The notes beneath the pieces are model-generated. The model was not told where the DNA came from, made no database searches, and worked only from the letters and a program-made list of their open reading frames with translations. From contig NZ_FOUK01000001.1 of NCBI RefSeq assembly GCF_900114845.1, positions 1,094,479-1,158,478 of the forward strand: a stretch of 64,000 nucleotides of DNA, read 5' to 3'. Made by a program: the position numbers and the translations under genes. Positions 17,053 through 25,430 of the stretch are shown here, piece after piece. The first letter of the stretch is position 1. The number at the start of each line of letters is the position of its first letter. The stretch is from Pimelobacter simplex. GTDB taxonomy: Bacteria > Actinomycetota > Actinomycetes > Propionibacteriales > Nocardioidaceae.

Positions 17053-18092
17053 GCACCGGGACGAGCGCGGCCCTGCACCGCCGCGCCGTCGTCGCGGACA
17101 CCCACAACGACCTGCTCTGCGCGGTCGTCGCGCGACCGGTCGAGCGGTGGGCGGGGTTCTTCCGCGAGCAGTGGCTGCCGCAGCTGCGGGCGGGCGGCGT
17201 CGACCTGCAGGTGCTGCCGGTCTTCATCGACGACCCCTACCGGCCCGAGGGTGCACTGCGGCACACGCTGCGCATGGTCGAGGCGGCCCACCGGGTCGCC
17301 GAGGGCAATGCCGACGAGGTCGCGCTCTGCCGCGACGGCGCCGAGGTCGACCGCGCGCTGGCCGAGGGCAGGATCGCGCTGGTGCTCGCGCTCGAGAGCG
17401 CCCCCGGCGTCGGCGACGACGTCGAGCTGCTCGCGACGCTACACCGGCTCGGCGTCCGGGTGGCGTCGATCGCACACTTCGGCCGCACGATGCTCGCCGA
17501 CGGCAGCAGCGAGGACGATGCCGGCAGCCGGCTCACGCGCGCCGGCGTCGAGGCGCTGGCCGAGATGGAGCGGCTCGGGATGATGTTCGACCTGAGCCAC
17601 CTCGGTCTCGGCGGCGTCGACCACGTGCTCGAGCTCGCGACCCGCCCGCTCATCGCGACCCACTCGTCGGCCCGGGCGCTGCTCGACCACCACCGCAACC
17701 TCGGAGACACGCAGCTGCGGGCGATCGCGGCGACCGGTGGCGTGGTGTGCGTGAACTTCTTCGCTCCCTACCTGCACGCGACCGACCACTCGATCGACCG
17801 GCTCGTCGACCACCTGGAGCACGTGGTGGACGTAGCCGGCATCGCCCACGTCGGCATCGGGCCGGACTTCGTCAAGGAGGTCCTCGCCGACACCCAGCCG
17901 CCGTGCTGCGAGCCGGTCCCGGGCGACGACATCCCGCCCGACGCCTACATCCCCGGCCTGGAGGGCCCGGCCGGGCTTCCCCTCGTCACCGAGGCGCTCC
18001 TGCGCCGCGGCTGGGCCGAGGACGACGTCGTCGCGGTGCTGGGAGCCAACGTGCAGCGGCTCTTCCGGACCGAGCTCGGCCGTCCCGCCTGA
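17049..18092 (+). CDS. M19 membrane dipeptidase (renal dipeptidase family)
   Basis: 347 residues from GTG 17049, overlapping the racemase stop by 4 bases. M19 enzymes are zinc dipeptidases tolerant of D-amino acids at the C-terminal position. The expected ligands are present: HxD in VADTHNDL, Glu in ALESAPG, His in FDLSHLG and LIATHSS, and Asp in IGPDFV. No signal peptide is seen, so it is cytoplasmic despite the family name. Pairing with an NSAR-type racemase suggests breakdown of D-residue-containing dipeptides followed by stereo-inversion. Confidence 0.88.
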   Translation: MSTGTSAALHRRAVVADTHNDLLCAVVARPVERWAGFFREQWLPQLRAGGVDLQVLPVFIDDPYRPEGALRHTLRMVEAAHRVAEGNADEVALCRDGAEVDRALAEGRIALVLALESAPGVGDDVELLATLHRLGVRVASIAHFGRTMLADGSSEDDAGSRLTRAGVEALAEMERLGMMFDLSHLGLGGVDHVLELATRPLIATHSSARALLDHHRNLGDTQLRAIAATGGVVCVNFFAPYLHATDHSIDRLVDHLEHVVDVAGIAHVGIGPDFVKEVLADTQPPCCEPVPGDDIPPDAYIPGLEGPAGLPLVTEALLRRGWAEDDVVAVLGANVQRLFRTELGRPA

Positions 18093-18106
18093 TCGCCGGA
18101 CGAGCC

Positions 18107-20203
18107 TCAGCCGGGCACCAGGCCCACGTGGTGGGCGGCGAACGCGAGCATGTCTGCCGTCTCGGCGACGACCTGCGAGGTCGCCTTGCCCGCACCGTGG
18201 CCCGCGGCGCGCTCGACGCGCGTCACGATCGGAGCCGGCCCTCGCTGGGCGCGCTGCAGCGTCGCGGTGAGCTTGTGGCTGTGCGACGGGACGACGCGGT
18301 CGTCGTGGTCGCCGGTGACGATCATCGTCGCAGGATAGGACGCCGGACGGACGTTGTGGAGGGGTGAGTAGGCCAGCGCCACGGCGAAGTCGTCGGGGTC
18401 GTCCGGGTCGCCGTAGTCGGAGATCCAGGCCGCGCCGAACGTGAACAGGTGGAACCGGAGCAGGTCCATCACCCCCACTGCCGGCAGGACGACGGTCGCC
18501 AGGTCGGGCCGCTGGGTCAGCACCGCGGCCACCAGGAGTCCGCCGTTGCTGCCGCCGTGCAGCACCAGGTGGTCGGCGGCCCCGGACGCCAGCAGGTGCT
18601 CGCCCACGGCGATGAAGTCGTCGAAGACGTTCTGCTTGTGCTCACGTCGCCCGGCCTCGTACCAGGCCGTGCCGTACTCGCCGCCGCCGCGCAGGTTCGC
18701 GATCGCGATCGCGCCGCCGGCCTCGAGCCAGGCCGGGTAGATCTCCATGTAGTCGGCGCCCACGGGGATGCCGAAGCCGCCGTACCCGTAGACGAGCGTG
18801 GGCACCGCGGCGGCCGGGTCCTGGTCGGCCCGGCGCACGTGGAAGTACGGGACCTCCGTTCCGTCCTTGCTGGCAGCGCGCACCCGGCTCACGGTGACGG
18901 CGGGTGGGTCGTAGGCACCACCGGGCGGGACCAGGTCGTCGAGCGGCTCGAGGTCGTCGGAGCCCGCGGTGCCGCGCAGCGCCAGGAGCGGCTGGGTGAC
19001 CGTGGAGATGCCGAGGAAGAAGTCGGCACTCGTGGGATCGGCCCACAGGCCGCCATAGGGGGGAAGCGCGCCGGCCGCTGCCGCGAGCCGACCGAGGTGC
19101 GTCCCGCTCAGGGAGTACCGGTCGAAGCACGGCTGCGCGTCGACCAGGCGGACGGCGAGCAGCTCGTCGCCGGGCGCCAGGACGCCGATCAGCTGGTCGG
19201 CGGTCTCGGCGATGAGCGTCCGGGGGAGCGGGACGGGGGCCGGATCCGCGGCGTCGAGGTCGATCGCCACGACGCGACCGCGGTCGGCGTCGAGGTCGGT
19301 GGTGCAGATCAGCACGTCCCCGTCGACCCGGACCACCTCGAAGCGGGCGACCGCGTCGTCGACGACCTTCCTCGGCGCCGCGATGGCGGTGCGGCCCGCC
19401 GCGGTGGTGAGCGGATGGGCCCAGACCCGGGTGCGCTGCTCGGTGCCGTCGGCGAACGTCACCAGCAGCCAGCGCTCGTCGTGCGAGACCTGGACCGACT
19501 CGAAGAGCACGCGCGGCAGCGAGGGCAGGTCGACCAGGACCTCGTCGGCCGACTCGGGCGTGCCGAGCACGTGCCGCAGCACCCGCATCGGACCCGACTC
19601 CTCGGCGTCGGTGCCGGTCATGGTGCGCTCGCGCTGCGGCGCCGCGTAGACGTACGACGCGTGGTCGGGCAGCCACACGGGCGCGAAGTGCTTGGTCTGG
19701 ATGGGTGCGTCGGGCAGCGGCTCGTCGCGGTCGAGGTCGTGGAGCCGGATCTCGCCCCAGTCGCTGCCGCCCTCGCTGACGACCGCGGCCAGCAGTCGCC
19801 CGTCGCGGCTCACGCTGACGGCCTGCACCGACGTGGTGCCGTCGGCGGACCACGAGTCCGGGTCGAGCACGAGCCGCCCGCCGGAGCGCAGCTCGTCGAG
19901 GCTGTCGGCGAGCCACCAGGAATCCTGCTTCTGACTGCCGTCGTTGCGGGTGACGAGGTACCGGCCGCCGGCCTTGACCGGGCAGCCCGCGCGGGGCTGA
20001 CCGAGCGCCTCGGCGAGTCGGGCCCGGAACCACGCGCGCTCGGGCAGCGCGGCCAGGAGTCCCTCGGTGTAGGCGTTCTGCCGGTCCACCCAGGCGACCG
20101 TCTCGGGGGAGTCGGGATCCTCGAGCCAGCGGTAGGGGTCGGCGATCGGCTGCCCGTGCAGCACGTCGACGACGTCACCGCGCCGGGTCGCCGGATAGGT
20201 CAC
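18107..20203 (-). CDS. Prolyl oligopeptidase (S9A)
   Basis: 698 residues, the size of cytosolic prolyl oligopeptidases. N-terminal YPATRRGDVVDVLHG and DPYRWLED are the hallmark start of S9A. A seven-bladed propeller follows. The catalytic domain shows GGSNGG (Ser552), DPDDPDDF before the Asp region, and a C-terminal AAGHGAGK for the His. No signal peptide is seen. It cleaves short peptides after proline. Its ATG overlaps the beta-lactamase-like gene stop by 4 bases, so it is the distal gene of that transcript, under the operator at 21420. Confidence 0.92.
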   Translation of the reverse strand: MTYPATRRGDVVDVLHGQPIADPYRWLEDPDSPETVAWVDRQNAYTEGLLAALPERAWFRARLAEALGQPRAGCPVKAGGRYLVTRNDGSQKQDSWWLADSLDELRSGGRLVLDPDSWSADGTTSVQAVSVSRDGRLLAAVVSEGGSDWGEIRLHDLDRDEPLPDAPIQTKHFAPVWLPDHASYVYAAPQRERTMTGTDAEESGPMRVLRHVLGTPESADEVLVDLPSLPRVLFESVQVSHDERWLLVTFADGTEQRTRVWAHPLTTAAGRTAIAAPRKVVDDAVARFEVVRVDGDVLICTTDLDADRGRVVAIDLDAADPAPVPLPRTLIAETADQLIGVLAPGDELLAVRLVDAQPCFDRYSLSGTHLGRLAAAAGALPPYGGLWADPTSADFFLGISTVTQPLLALRGTAGSDDLEPLDDLVPPGGAYDPPAVTVSRVRAASKDGTEVPYFHVRRADQDPAAAVPTLVYGYGGFGIPVGADYMEIYPAWLEAGGAIAIANLRGGGEYGTAWYEAGRREHKQNVFDDFIAVGEHLLASGAADHLVLHGGSNGGLLVAAVLTQRPDLATVVLPAVGVMDLLRFHLFTFGAAWISDYGDPDDPDDFAVALAYSPLHNVRPASYPATMIVTGDHDDRVVPSHSHKLTATLQRAQRGPAPIVTRVERAAGHGAGKATSQVVAETADMLAFAAHHVGLVPG

Positions 20204-21384
20204 GCGCCGGCCTCGGCGCAGGCCGCGGCGAGTGCCCGCCAGACCGACTCGGAGGCGGTCTCGATGCGCTCGGGGTGCTCCTCGTCGGGCAGCCAGGTGC
20301 CGTTGGCGAGCACCACGACGGTGACGCCGCGCGCCAGGTCGGTCGCGCCGTTGGACGAGAAGCCGCCATACATGCCGGGATGACCGTGCCAGCGCCGGCG
20401 GGCGACGTCCTCGATCATCGTGCCGGCACCGTAGCCGTGGGCCTTCTTGGTGAGGTCGGCGTCGGCGAGCGACTGCGGGGTCGGCGTCGTCATCTCGTCG
20501 ATGCTCTCGGGGTGCAGGAAGGCGGTGCCCACGAAGAGGCCGTCGAGGAAGCGCGCGGCGCCGAGGGCGGTGCCGGCGAACATCCCGTCGCCGAACGGCA
20601 GCCCGAACAGGTCGGTCGGGATGCCGCGGGGCCGGTGTCCGTCGTAGGCGTCGCGGACGGAGCCGTCGGCGAGCGGGTCGTAGCCGCGGGCCAGGAGCGC
20701 GGCGGCGTCCGGCGAGCGGCGCAGGGTGAACGCGCGGTCAGGGATCGTGGGGATGCCGACCGGCGTGTGGATGAACGCGCTGCAGGCGTCCTGCATCGCC
20801 TCCTCGCCGCCCAGCGCGGCGACCAGGACCTGGGCCAGCAGGATGTAGCCCGCGTTGGAGTAGGCCCAGTGCCGGCCCGGCTCGACCGGCTCGCGGTACG
20901 CGGGCGCGAGCATCGACCAGGTGAACGGCCGGTCGGGGTCGTAGCGGCTCGGCGTCGTGCTGCCGGGAGCGACGTAGGGGAGGAGCGGGGCCACCTGTGG
21001 CGTCGTGTAGATGTCGGGGTAGCCGGCGGTCTGGGTGAGCAGCATCCGGGTGGTGACGACCGACGAGCCCGGCACCTCGTCGCCGAGGTACGTCCTCAGC
21101 GGGGCGTCGAGGTCGAGCAGCCCGCGCTCGGCCTGGCGGAGCGCGGCGGCCGCGATGACGAGCTTGCCGAAGCTGGCGAGGCAGAACATCGTCTCGTCGG
21201 TGACCGGCGTTCCCGCCGCGACGTCGGCGAGCCCGTGCGCACCCGTCCAGACGACCTCGCCCTGGCGCATCACGGCCGCCTGGACGCCGGGCGCGGCGGT
21301 GGCCGCGGCGGCCTGCCGGAAGGCCGCGTCGACCCGGCTCGCGAGCTCGTCAGGGGCGCTGGGAGAGATCCGGTTCGTGGTCAT
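20200..21384 (-). CDS. Serine beta-lactamase-like hydrolase (class C / DD-peptidase family)
   Basis: 394 residues. SxxK is SFGK at 71-74, YxN is YSN at 175-177, and HPGMYGGFSS near the C-terminus stands where KTG/HxG is found. No signal peptide is seen, which points away from antibiotic resistance and toward an esterase, D-aminopeptidase or amidase on peptide-like substrates. The ATG at 21384 is apparently leaderless: TAGCGT at 21393-21398 lies 8 bases upstream, and operator 21420-21437 lies a further 21 bp back. It overlaps the downstream oligopeptidase gene. Confidence 0.82.
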   Translation of the reverse strand: MTTNRISPSAPDELASRVDAAFRQAAAATAAPGVQAAVMRQGEVVWTGAHGLADVAAGTPVTDETMFCLASFGKLVIAAAALRQAERGLLDLDAPLRTYLGDEVPGSSVVTTRMLLTQTAGYPDIYTTPQVAPLLPYVAPGSTTPSRYDPDRPFTWSMLAPAYREPVEPGRHWAYSNAGYILLAQVLVAALGGEEAMQDACSAFIHTPVGIPTIPDRAFTLRRSPDAAALLARGYDPLADGSVRDAYDGHRPRGIPTDLFGLPFGDGMFAGTALGAARFLDGLFVGTAFLHPESIDEMTTPTPQSLADADLTKKAHGYGAGTMIEDVARRRWHGHPGMYGGFSSNGATDLARGVTVVVLANGTWLPDEEHPERIETASESVWRALAAACAEAGA

Positions 21385-21392
21385 CGGACCGC

Positions 21393-21398
21393 ACGCTA
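21393..21398 (-). promoter_or_regulatory. -10 hexamer TAGCGT of the beta-lactamase-like gene
   Basis: Read on the minus strand, TAGCGT lies 8 bases before the ATG. The expected -35 position reads AACCCG, far from TTGACA, so the promoter probably needs an activator at the adjoining palindrome. Confidence 0.5.
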
Positions 21399-21419
21399 CC
21401 CACGCCCGGCGACGGCGGG

Positions 21420-21437
21420 TTCGTGCGCGCTCACGAG
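21420..21437. promoter_or_regulatory. Operator 1: TTCGTG-CGCGCT-CACGAG
   Basis: An 18-bp inverted repeat (11 of 12 half-site bases match TTCGTG/CACGAA). It is separated by exactly 21 bp from the TAGCGT -10 of the beta-lactamase-like gene and overlaps the last codons of the upstream C39-like gene. Confidence 0.6.
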
Positions 21438-22090
21438 GCGCCGGGCCGGTTCTTCGCGCCGGGCGACGAAGCGGCCGGCGGGACGACGACACCGCGCCGC
21501 GCGAAGTAGCCGTCGAAGACGTCGATCGGCAGCCGGACCGCCTCGCGGGTGCGCGCCGTGGGGGCGCCGGGGTCGTGGAACTCCAGGTGCGTGTCGGTGG
21601 CGGCGTACGCGAGGACGAGGTGACCGCCGCGCTCCGGCGGCGGGGCCGGTGCGTTCCGGATCGTCGAGTGCACCGACGCGATCACCCAGGCGCCCCGGCG
21701 CAGGTCGTCGGCCAGGGCGGTGACGGTGTAGTCGGTGCGGACCTCGGCGGCGATGTCCCAGCGGGTGCGGAGGTAGTTGACGAACGGCCGGTAGACCAGG
21801 CCGCGCAGCCCGCCGGCGTGCGGCACGTAGCCGCCCGCGGCCAGCAGCTCGCGGGCGAGCACGACCGGTGCCGGGCTGTGCCCGGTGCGCTCGATCAGGA
21901 GGCTGCGCAGGCAGGCGACGCCGCAGGACCGCCAGGCCCAGAACGCGTACTCCTGAGGATCGCGCGCGCCGGAGCGCGCCCAGTGCGGGTCGTCCTCGGC
22001 CGACACGGTGCCGTCGATGATGCCTGCGATCAGGTCGGGGCTCTCGAACTGGGACACGTACGCCGGCACGCGCGCGGGGGAGGCGGTCAT
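21431..22090 (-). CDS. C39-like papain-fold cysteine peptidase
   Basis: 219 residues. RSCGVACLRSLL gives the candidate nucleophile Cys56, GGHLVLAY gives His157, and FHDPG gives Asp173. This order and spacing fit the Peptidase_C39_2 group. No signal peptide or transporter domain is seen, so it is probably a free cytoplasmic peptidase or amidase rather than a bacteriocin-processing unit. The ATG at 22090 has TAGCGT 8 bases upstream and operator 22126-22143 a further 21 bp back, the same layout as the next gene in line. It is divergent from the DadA-like operon. Confidence 0.72.
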   Translation of the reverse strand: MTASPARVPAYVSQFESPDLIAGIIDGTVSAEDDPHWARSGARDPQEYAFWAWRSCGVACLRSLLIERTGHSPAPVVLARELLAAGGYVPHAGGLRGLVYRPFVNYLRTRWDIAAEVRTDYTVTALADDLRRGAWVIASVHSTIRNAPAPPPERGGHLVLAYAATDTHLEFHDPGAPTARTREAVRLPIDVFDGYFARRGVVVPPAASSPGAKNRPGAS

Positions 22091-22098
22091 CGTCCCGC

Positions 22099-22104
22099 AC
22101 GCTA
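22099..22104 (-). promoter_or_regulatory. -10 hexamer TAGCGT of the C39-like gene
   Basis: On the minus strand TAGCGT lies 8 bases before the ATG. The -35 position reads AACGGC, with no consensus. The architecture is identical to the promoter at 21393. Confidence 0.5.
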
Positions 22105-22125
22105 CGCAGCCGCACCGGACGGCCG

Positions 22126-22143
22126 TTCGTGACCCGTCACGAC
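22126..22143. promoter_or_regulatory. Operator 2: TTCGTG-ACCCGT-CACGAC
   Basis: An 18-bp inverted repeat (11 of 12 half-site bases), 21 bp upstream of the C39-like gene's TAGCGT. Its centre lies 32 bp, about three helical turns, from operator 3 in the same divergent intergenic region. Confidence 0.6.
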
Positions 22144-22157
22144 GCGCCGTGCGGCGG

Positions 22158-22175
22158 TTCGCACGGCCGCACGAA
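22158..22175. promoter_or_regulatory. Operator 3: TTCGCA-CGGCCG-CACGAA
   Basis: An 18-bp inverted repeat (10 of 12 half-site bases) on the DadA side of the divergent region. A -10-like TACACC (22198-22203) lies 22 bp away and 7 bases before the ATG at 22211. Confidence 0.5.
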
Positions 22176-22210
22176 GCCGCCGGGGCCGCCCGATAGGTAC
22201 ACCTGGTGGC

Positions 22211-23455
22211 ATGGGAGAACAGCAGGCCCCCGGGCCGGTCGACGTCGCGGTGATCGGGGGTGGCGTGATCGGTGCGTCCGTCGCCCGGGCGGCCCGGCTG
22301 CGTGGGCTGGACGTCGTCGTGATCGACCCGGAGCCCGGCGCGGGTGCCTCGCGGGGCAACGCCGGGCTCGTCGTCCCGGGCTACTGCCTCCCGATGGCCA
22401 CGCCCGCGAACCTCCGGGCCGGCCTGCGCGGTGCGCTGGGCCACGACGCCGCCGTCAGCGTCGGCCGTCCGCTCTCCCCGACGACGACGGGCTGGCTGGC
22501 CCGGTTCGCGCTCAGCGCCCGCCCGGGCCGGGTGCGCTCGACCGCGCGCGCCACGTTCGAGCTGGCCGACCGCAGTCGCCGCCTGTACGACGAGCTCGCG
22601 GACGCCGGGCTGGACCTGGGTCTGCGCCCGACCGGCTGGCTGTGGGCGTTCCGGACGGCGTCCGGTCCGCGCGCGGCCGCCGCGGTGGTGCGCGACCTCG
22701 AGCGCGCCGGCTCCAACGGCCGGATGGTCGGCCCGGACGAGGCCCGGGCGCTCGAACCGGCGCTCACGCCCGACGTCACCGCCGGCGTCTGGTTCCCCGA
22801 CGAGGGCGTGCTCGACCCGGCCCGGGCCACCGAGGTGCTGCTCCGCGACGGCGCGGAGCGCGGGGTGCGTCTGCTGCGCGAGCCCGTGGTCGCCGCGGAG
22901 CGGGACGGTGCGTGGATCCGGTCGCTGCGGACGACGACGCAGGTCGTCACCGCGCGCTGGGTGGTGCTCGCGGCCGGTGCGTCCAGCCGGGCCGTCGGCG
23001 CCCTGCTCGGCGCCCGGGTGCCGGTCGAGGCCGGGCACGGCTGGAGCCTGACGATCCCCACGTCCGGGCCGCCGCTGCGCCGCGCGCTGATGGACGCCGA
23101 CGCGCACGTCGTGGTGAGCCCGTTGCCGGGAGCGGTCCGGATCACCGGCGGCATGCAGCTCGGTGGCCGCCCCGACGGGTCCCGATCGGCCGCCACCGTC
23201 GCCGGCCTGCGCGATGCCGCGACCGGCCTCGTGCCGGCGCTCGCCGCCCTGGCCGACGGCACCGCCTGGCACGGCGCGCGCCCGATGACCACCGGCGGGC
23301 TCCCGCTGCTCGGCCGCGACCGGCGCGTCGCCAACCTGGTCCTGGCCACGGGGCACGGCACGCTGGGCATGACGCTCGCGCCGGTCACGGGCGAGATCGT
23401 CTCCGAGCTGATCGCGTCCGGCAGCGGCCGGCGCACGAAGGGAGCGGTGGGATGA
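22211..23455 (+). CDS. FAD-dependent amino-acid oxidase/dehydrogenase (DadA-like)
   Basis: 414 residues of the DAO fold. The FAD-binding GGGVIGASVARAARLRG lies near the N-terminus (about 16-32), and the C-terminal signature ATGHGTLGMTLAPVTG closes the FAD site. The overall layout is that of DadA (D-amino acid dehydrogenase). It would oxidise a D-amino acid or related secondary amine to the imino or keto acid. It is the first gene of a four-gene operon (overlapping starts) with an ornithine cyclodeaminase homologue, an M19 homologue and a CocE hydrolase. Operator 3 lies upstream. The exact substrate is unknown. Confidence 0.85.
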   Translation: MGEQQAPGPVDVAVIGGGVIGASVARAARLRGLDVVVIDPEPGAGASRGNAGLVVPGYCLPMATPANLRAGLRGALGHDAAVSVGRPLSPTTTGWLARFALSARPGRVRSTARATFELADRSRRLYDELADAGLDLGLRPTGWLWAFRTASGPRAAAAVVRDLERAGSNGRMVGPDEARALEPALTPDVTAGVWFPDEGVLDPARATEVLLRDGAERGVRLLREPVVAAERDGAWIRSLRTTTQVVTARWVVLAAGASSRAVGALLGARVPVEAGHGWSLTIPTSGPPLRRALMDADAHVVVSPLPGAVRITGGMQLGGRPDGSRSAATVAGLRDAATGLVPALAALADGTAWHGARPMTTGGLPLLGRDRRVANLVLATGHGTLGMTLAPVTGEIVSELIASGSGRRTKGAVG

Positions 23456-24444
23456 CCGACGAGATCCTGGTCCTGAGCCGCAGCGACGTCGCTGAGCTGC
23501 TCGACGCCGACACGGCGTATGCCTCGCAGGTACGGGCATTCACGGCCATCGGGGAAGGAGCGCCGAGGCCGTCGTCGAAGATCATGCTGGAGTTCGACGG
23601 GCTCGACGACCTCTGCTTCACCTACGCCTCGCGGATGCTGCCGTTCGGCGCGGTCTGCAAGTTCGGCAGCGTCAACCCGGCCAACGCCGAGCACGGCATG
23701 CCGACGGTCAGCGCGACCGTGCTGGCGCTCGACGCCGAGACCGGCCGGCTCGCCGCGATCATCGAGGGCACCGAGATCACGACCCGGCGGACCGCGGCCG
23801 CCACGATGGTCGCCGTCGAGGCGCTCGCGGTCGCGGGCCCGCTGCAGGTCGCGATGATCGGGACGGGCGTGCAGGCCGCCGCGCACGTGCGGGCGCTCGC
23901 CGCGCGCGGACGGACCGGCGAGGTCCGGCTCGCGGGCCGCTCGGCGTCGCGCTCGGCGGCCGTCGCGGCGGAGCTGGTGGCCGACACCGGGCTCGTCGTC
24001 CGGTCGGCACCCGACGTGCGCACGGCGGTCGCCGACGCGCAGGTGGTCGTGCTGGGCACCACCGCGCACACGCCCGTCGTCGAGGCCGACTGGATCGCCG
24101 ACGGCGCGCTCGTCGTCTCGCTCGGCTCGATCTCGCCGACCCGCTGCGAGGTGGGCCAGGACCTGATCGCCCGGGCGGCCCGCGTCGTCGTCGACGACCG
24201 GACGAGCGCGCGGGTCCAGGCCGGACCGGTCGTCGCGGCGCTCGCGAGCGGTCTGCTCACCGACGACGACGTGGTCGCTCTCGGCGACGTGCTCGTGGGA
24301 GCCGCTCCGGGACGGCGGTTCCCGAGTGACCTCGTCTTCTACAACAGCACCGGCATCGGGCTGCAGGACGCGGCCGCTGCCGCGGCCGTGATCGCCACCG
24401 CCCGTGAACGCGGCGCCGGGCAGCACCTGAACCTCTCGCAGTGA
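23452..24444 (+). CDS. Ornithine cyclodeaminase / mu-crystallin family protein
   Basis: 330 residues. The segment GSVNPANAEHGMPTVSATVLALD, the Rossmann motif MIGTGVQAAAHVRAL (about 137-151), and the C-terminal VFYNSTGIGLQD are family hallmarks. Members include ornithine cyclodeaminase, alanine dehydrogenase and imine (ketimine) reductases. ATG 23452 overlaps the oxidase stop by 4 bases. Next to a DadA-like oxidase, a ketimine/imine reductase or amino-acid dehydrogenase role is plausible, but substrate residues cannot be assigned by eye. Confidence 0.86.
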   Translation: MTDEILVLSRSDVAELLDADTAYASQVRAFTAIGEGAPRPSSKIMLEFDGLDDLCFTYASRMLPFGAVCKFGSVNPANAEHGMPTVSATVLALDAETGRLAAIIEGTEITTRRTAAATMVAVEALAVAGPLQVAMIGTGVQAAAHVRALAARGRTGEVRLAGRSASRSAAVAAELVADTGLVVRSAPDVRTAVADAQVVVLGTTAHTPVVEADWIADGALVVSLGSISPTRCEVGQDLIARAARVVVDDRTSARVQAGPVVAALASGLLTDDDVVALGDVLVGAAPGRRFPSDLVFYNSTGIGLQDAAAAAAVIATARERGAGQHLNLSQ

Positions 24445-24458
24445 AAGGACACCGATCG

Positions 24459-25430
24459 ATGACCGACCCGACCGACGCCCTGTGCGTCGACGGCTGTGCC
24501 GCCGGCATCTCCCCGCGCACCCTCAAGGGCGAGCTGCCGCGGCTGCGCGCCGGCGGCGTCCGCGCCGCGCTCGTCACCGTCGCTGCGCTCGAGACGACGG
24601 AGGTCGCGGTCAGCGCGGTGAATGCGTGGTGGCGCGCGGACGCGCGCCCGGAGACGGGCGCCCGCGTCGCGACGTCGGTCGCGCAGGTGCGCTCGATCGT
24701 CGCCGGGGGCGACCTCGCCGCGATCCTGCACTTCCAGGGCACCATGCCGCTGGGCAACGACATCGGGATGGTCGACGCCTTCCACCGGATGGGCGTGCGG
24801 GTCATGCAGCCGACGTACAACCACGCGGGTCTCGTCGGCGACGGCTGCCTGGAGGAGCGCGACGCCGGGCTGACCGGGTTAGGGCGCGACGTCGTCCGGC
24901 GGATGCAGGAGGTCGGCATCGCCGTCGACCTCTCGCACGCGGGAGAGCGGGTCTGCCACGACGTGCTCGACCAGGCTCAGGCGCCCGTGATCGCCACGCA
25001 CGCCAACGCCCGCGCGGTGTGCGCGTCGCCGCGCAACCTGAGCGACGACGTCATCGACAAGATCGCCGCGACCGGTGGTGTGATCGGGCTGTGCGCGTTC
25101 CCGAGCTTCGTCTCGGCCGACCCGGTGCCCACGCTCGACCAGCTGCTCGACCACGCCGTCCACGTCGCGGAGCGGGTCGGCCCGCAGCACCTCAGCCTCG
25201 GCACCGACTTCATCGACGAGGACGAGGACGACTACGAGTACTTCGGCTACGACGAGCGCTACTACCCGCGCCCGCCGTGGTCCTGGCCGACCGGCCTGGC
25301 CTGGTGGGACGAGGTCCGCAACGTCGGGCCGGCCCTGCGCGGGCGCGGCTTCGCGGACGACGAGGTCACCGGGATCCTCGGTGAGAACCTGCTGCGCGTC
25401 CTCGGGGCCACCTGGGACGCCGGCCGGTGA
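24459..25430 (+). CDS. Divergent M19 dipeptidase homologue lacking the usual metal motifs
   Basis: 323 residues from ATG 24459, with GAAAGGA upstream. GTG 24441 is an alternative. The fold is M19: VDLSHAGERV and VIATHANARAV keep two histidines, and LSLGTDFID keeps the Asp. However, the N-terminal HxD is replaced by VDGCAAG, and the Glu segment reads HFQGTMPLG, so one metal site appears lost. An acidic insert (DEDEDDYEYF) follows residue 250. It may be a mononuclear or altered-substrate amidohydrolase. It is third in the operon and overlaps the next gene by 4 bases. Confidence 0.82.
   Translation: MTDPTDALCVDGCAAGISPRTLKGELPRLRAGGVRAALVTVAALETTEVAVSAVNAWWRADARPETGARVATSVAQVRSIVAGGDLAAILHFQGTMPLGNDIGMVDAFHRMGVRVMQPTYNHAGLVGDGCLEERDAGLTGLGRDVVRRMQEVGIAVDLSHAGERVCHDVLDQAQAPVIATHANARAVCASPRNLSDDVIDKIAATGGVIGLCAFPSFVSADPVPTLDQLLDHAVHVAERVGPQHLSLGTDFIDEDEDDYEYFGYDERYYPRPPWSWPTGLAWWDEVRNVGPALRGRGFADDEVTGILGENLLRVLGATWDAGR

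Noticed and set aside
20200..21384. Beta-lactamase-like gene as an antibiotic-resistance determinant
   Set aside because: It has no signal peptide and lies in a peptidase regulon. SxxK/YxN alone also fits esterases and D-aminopeptidases.
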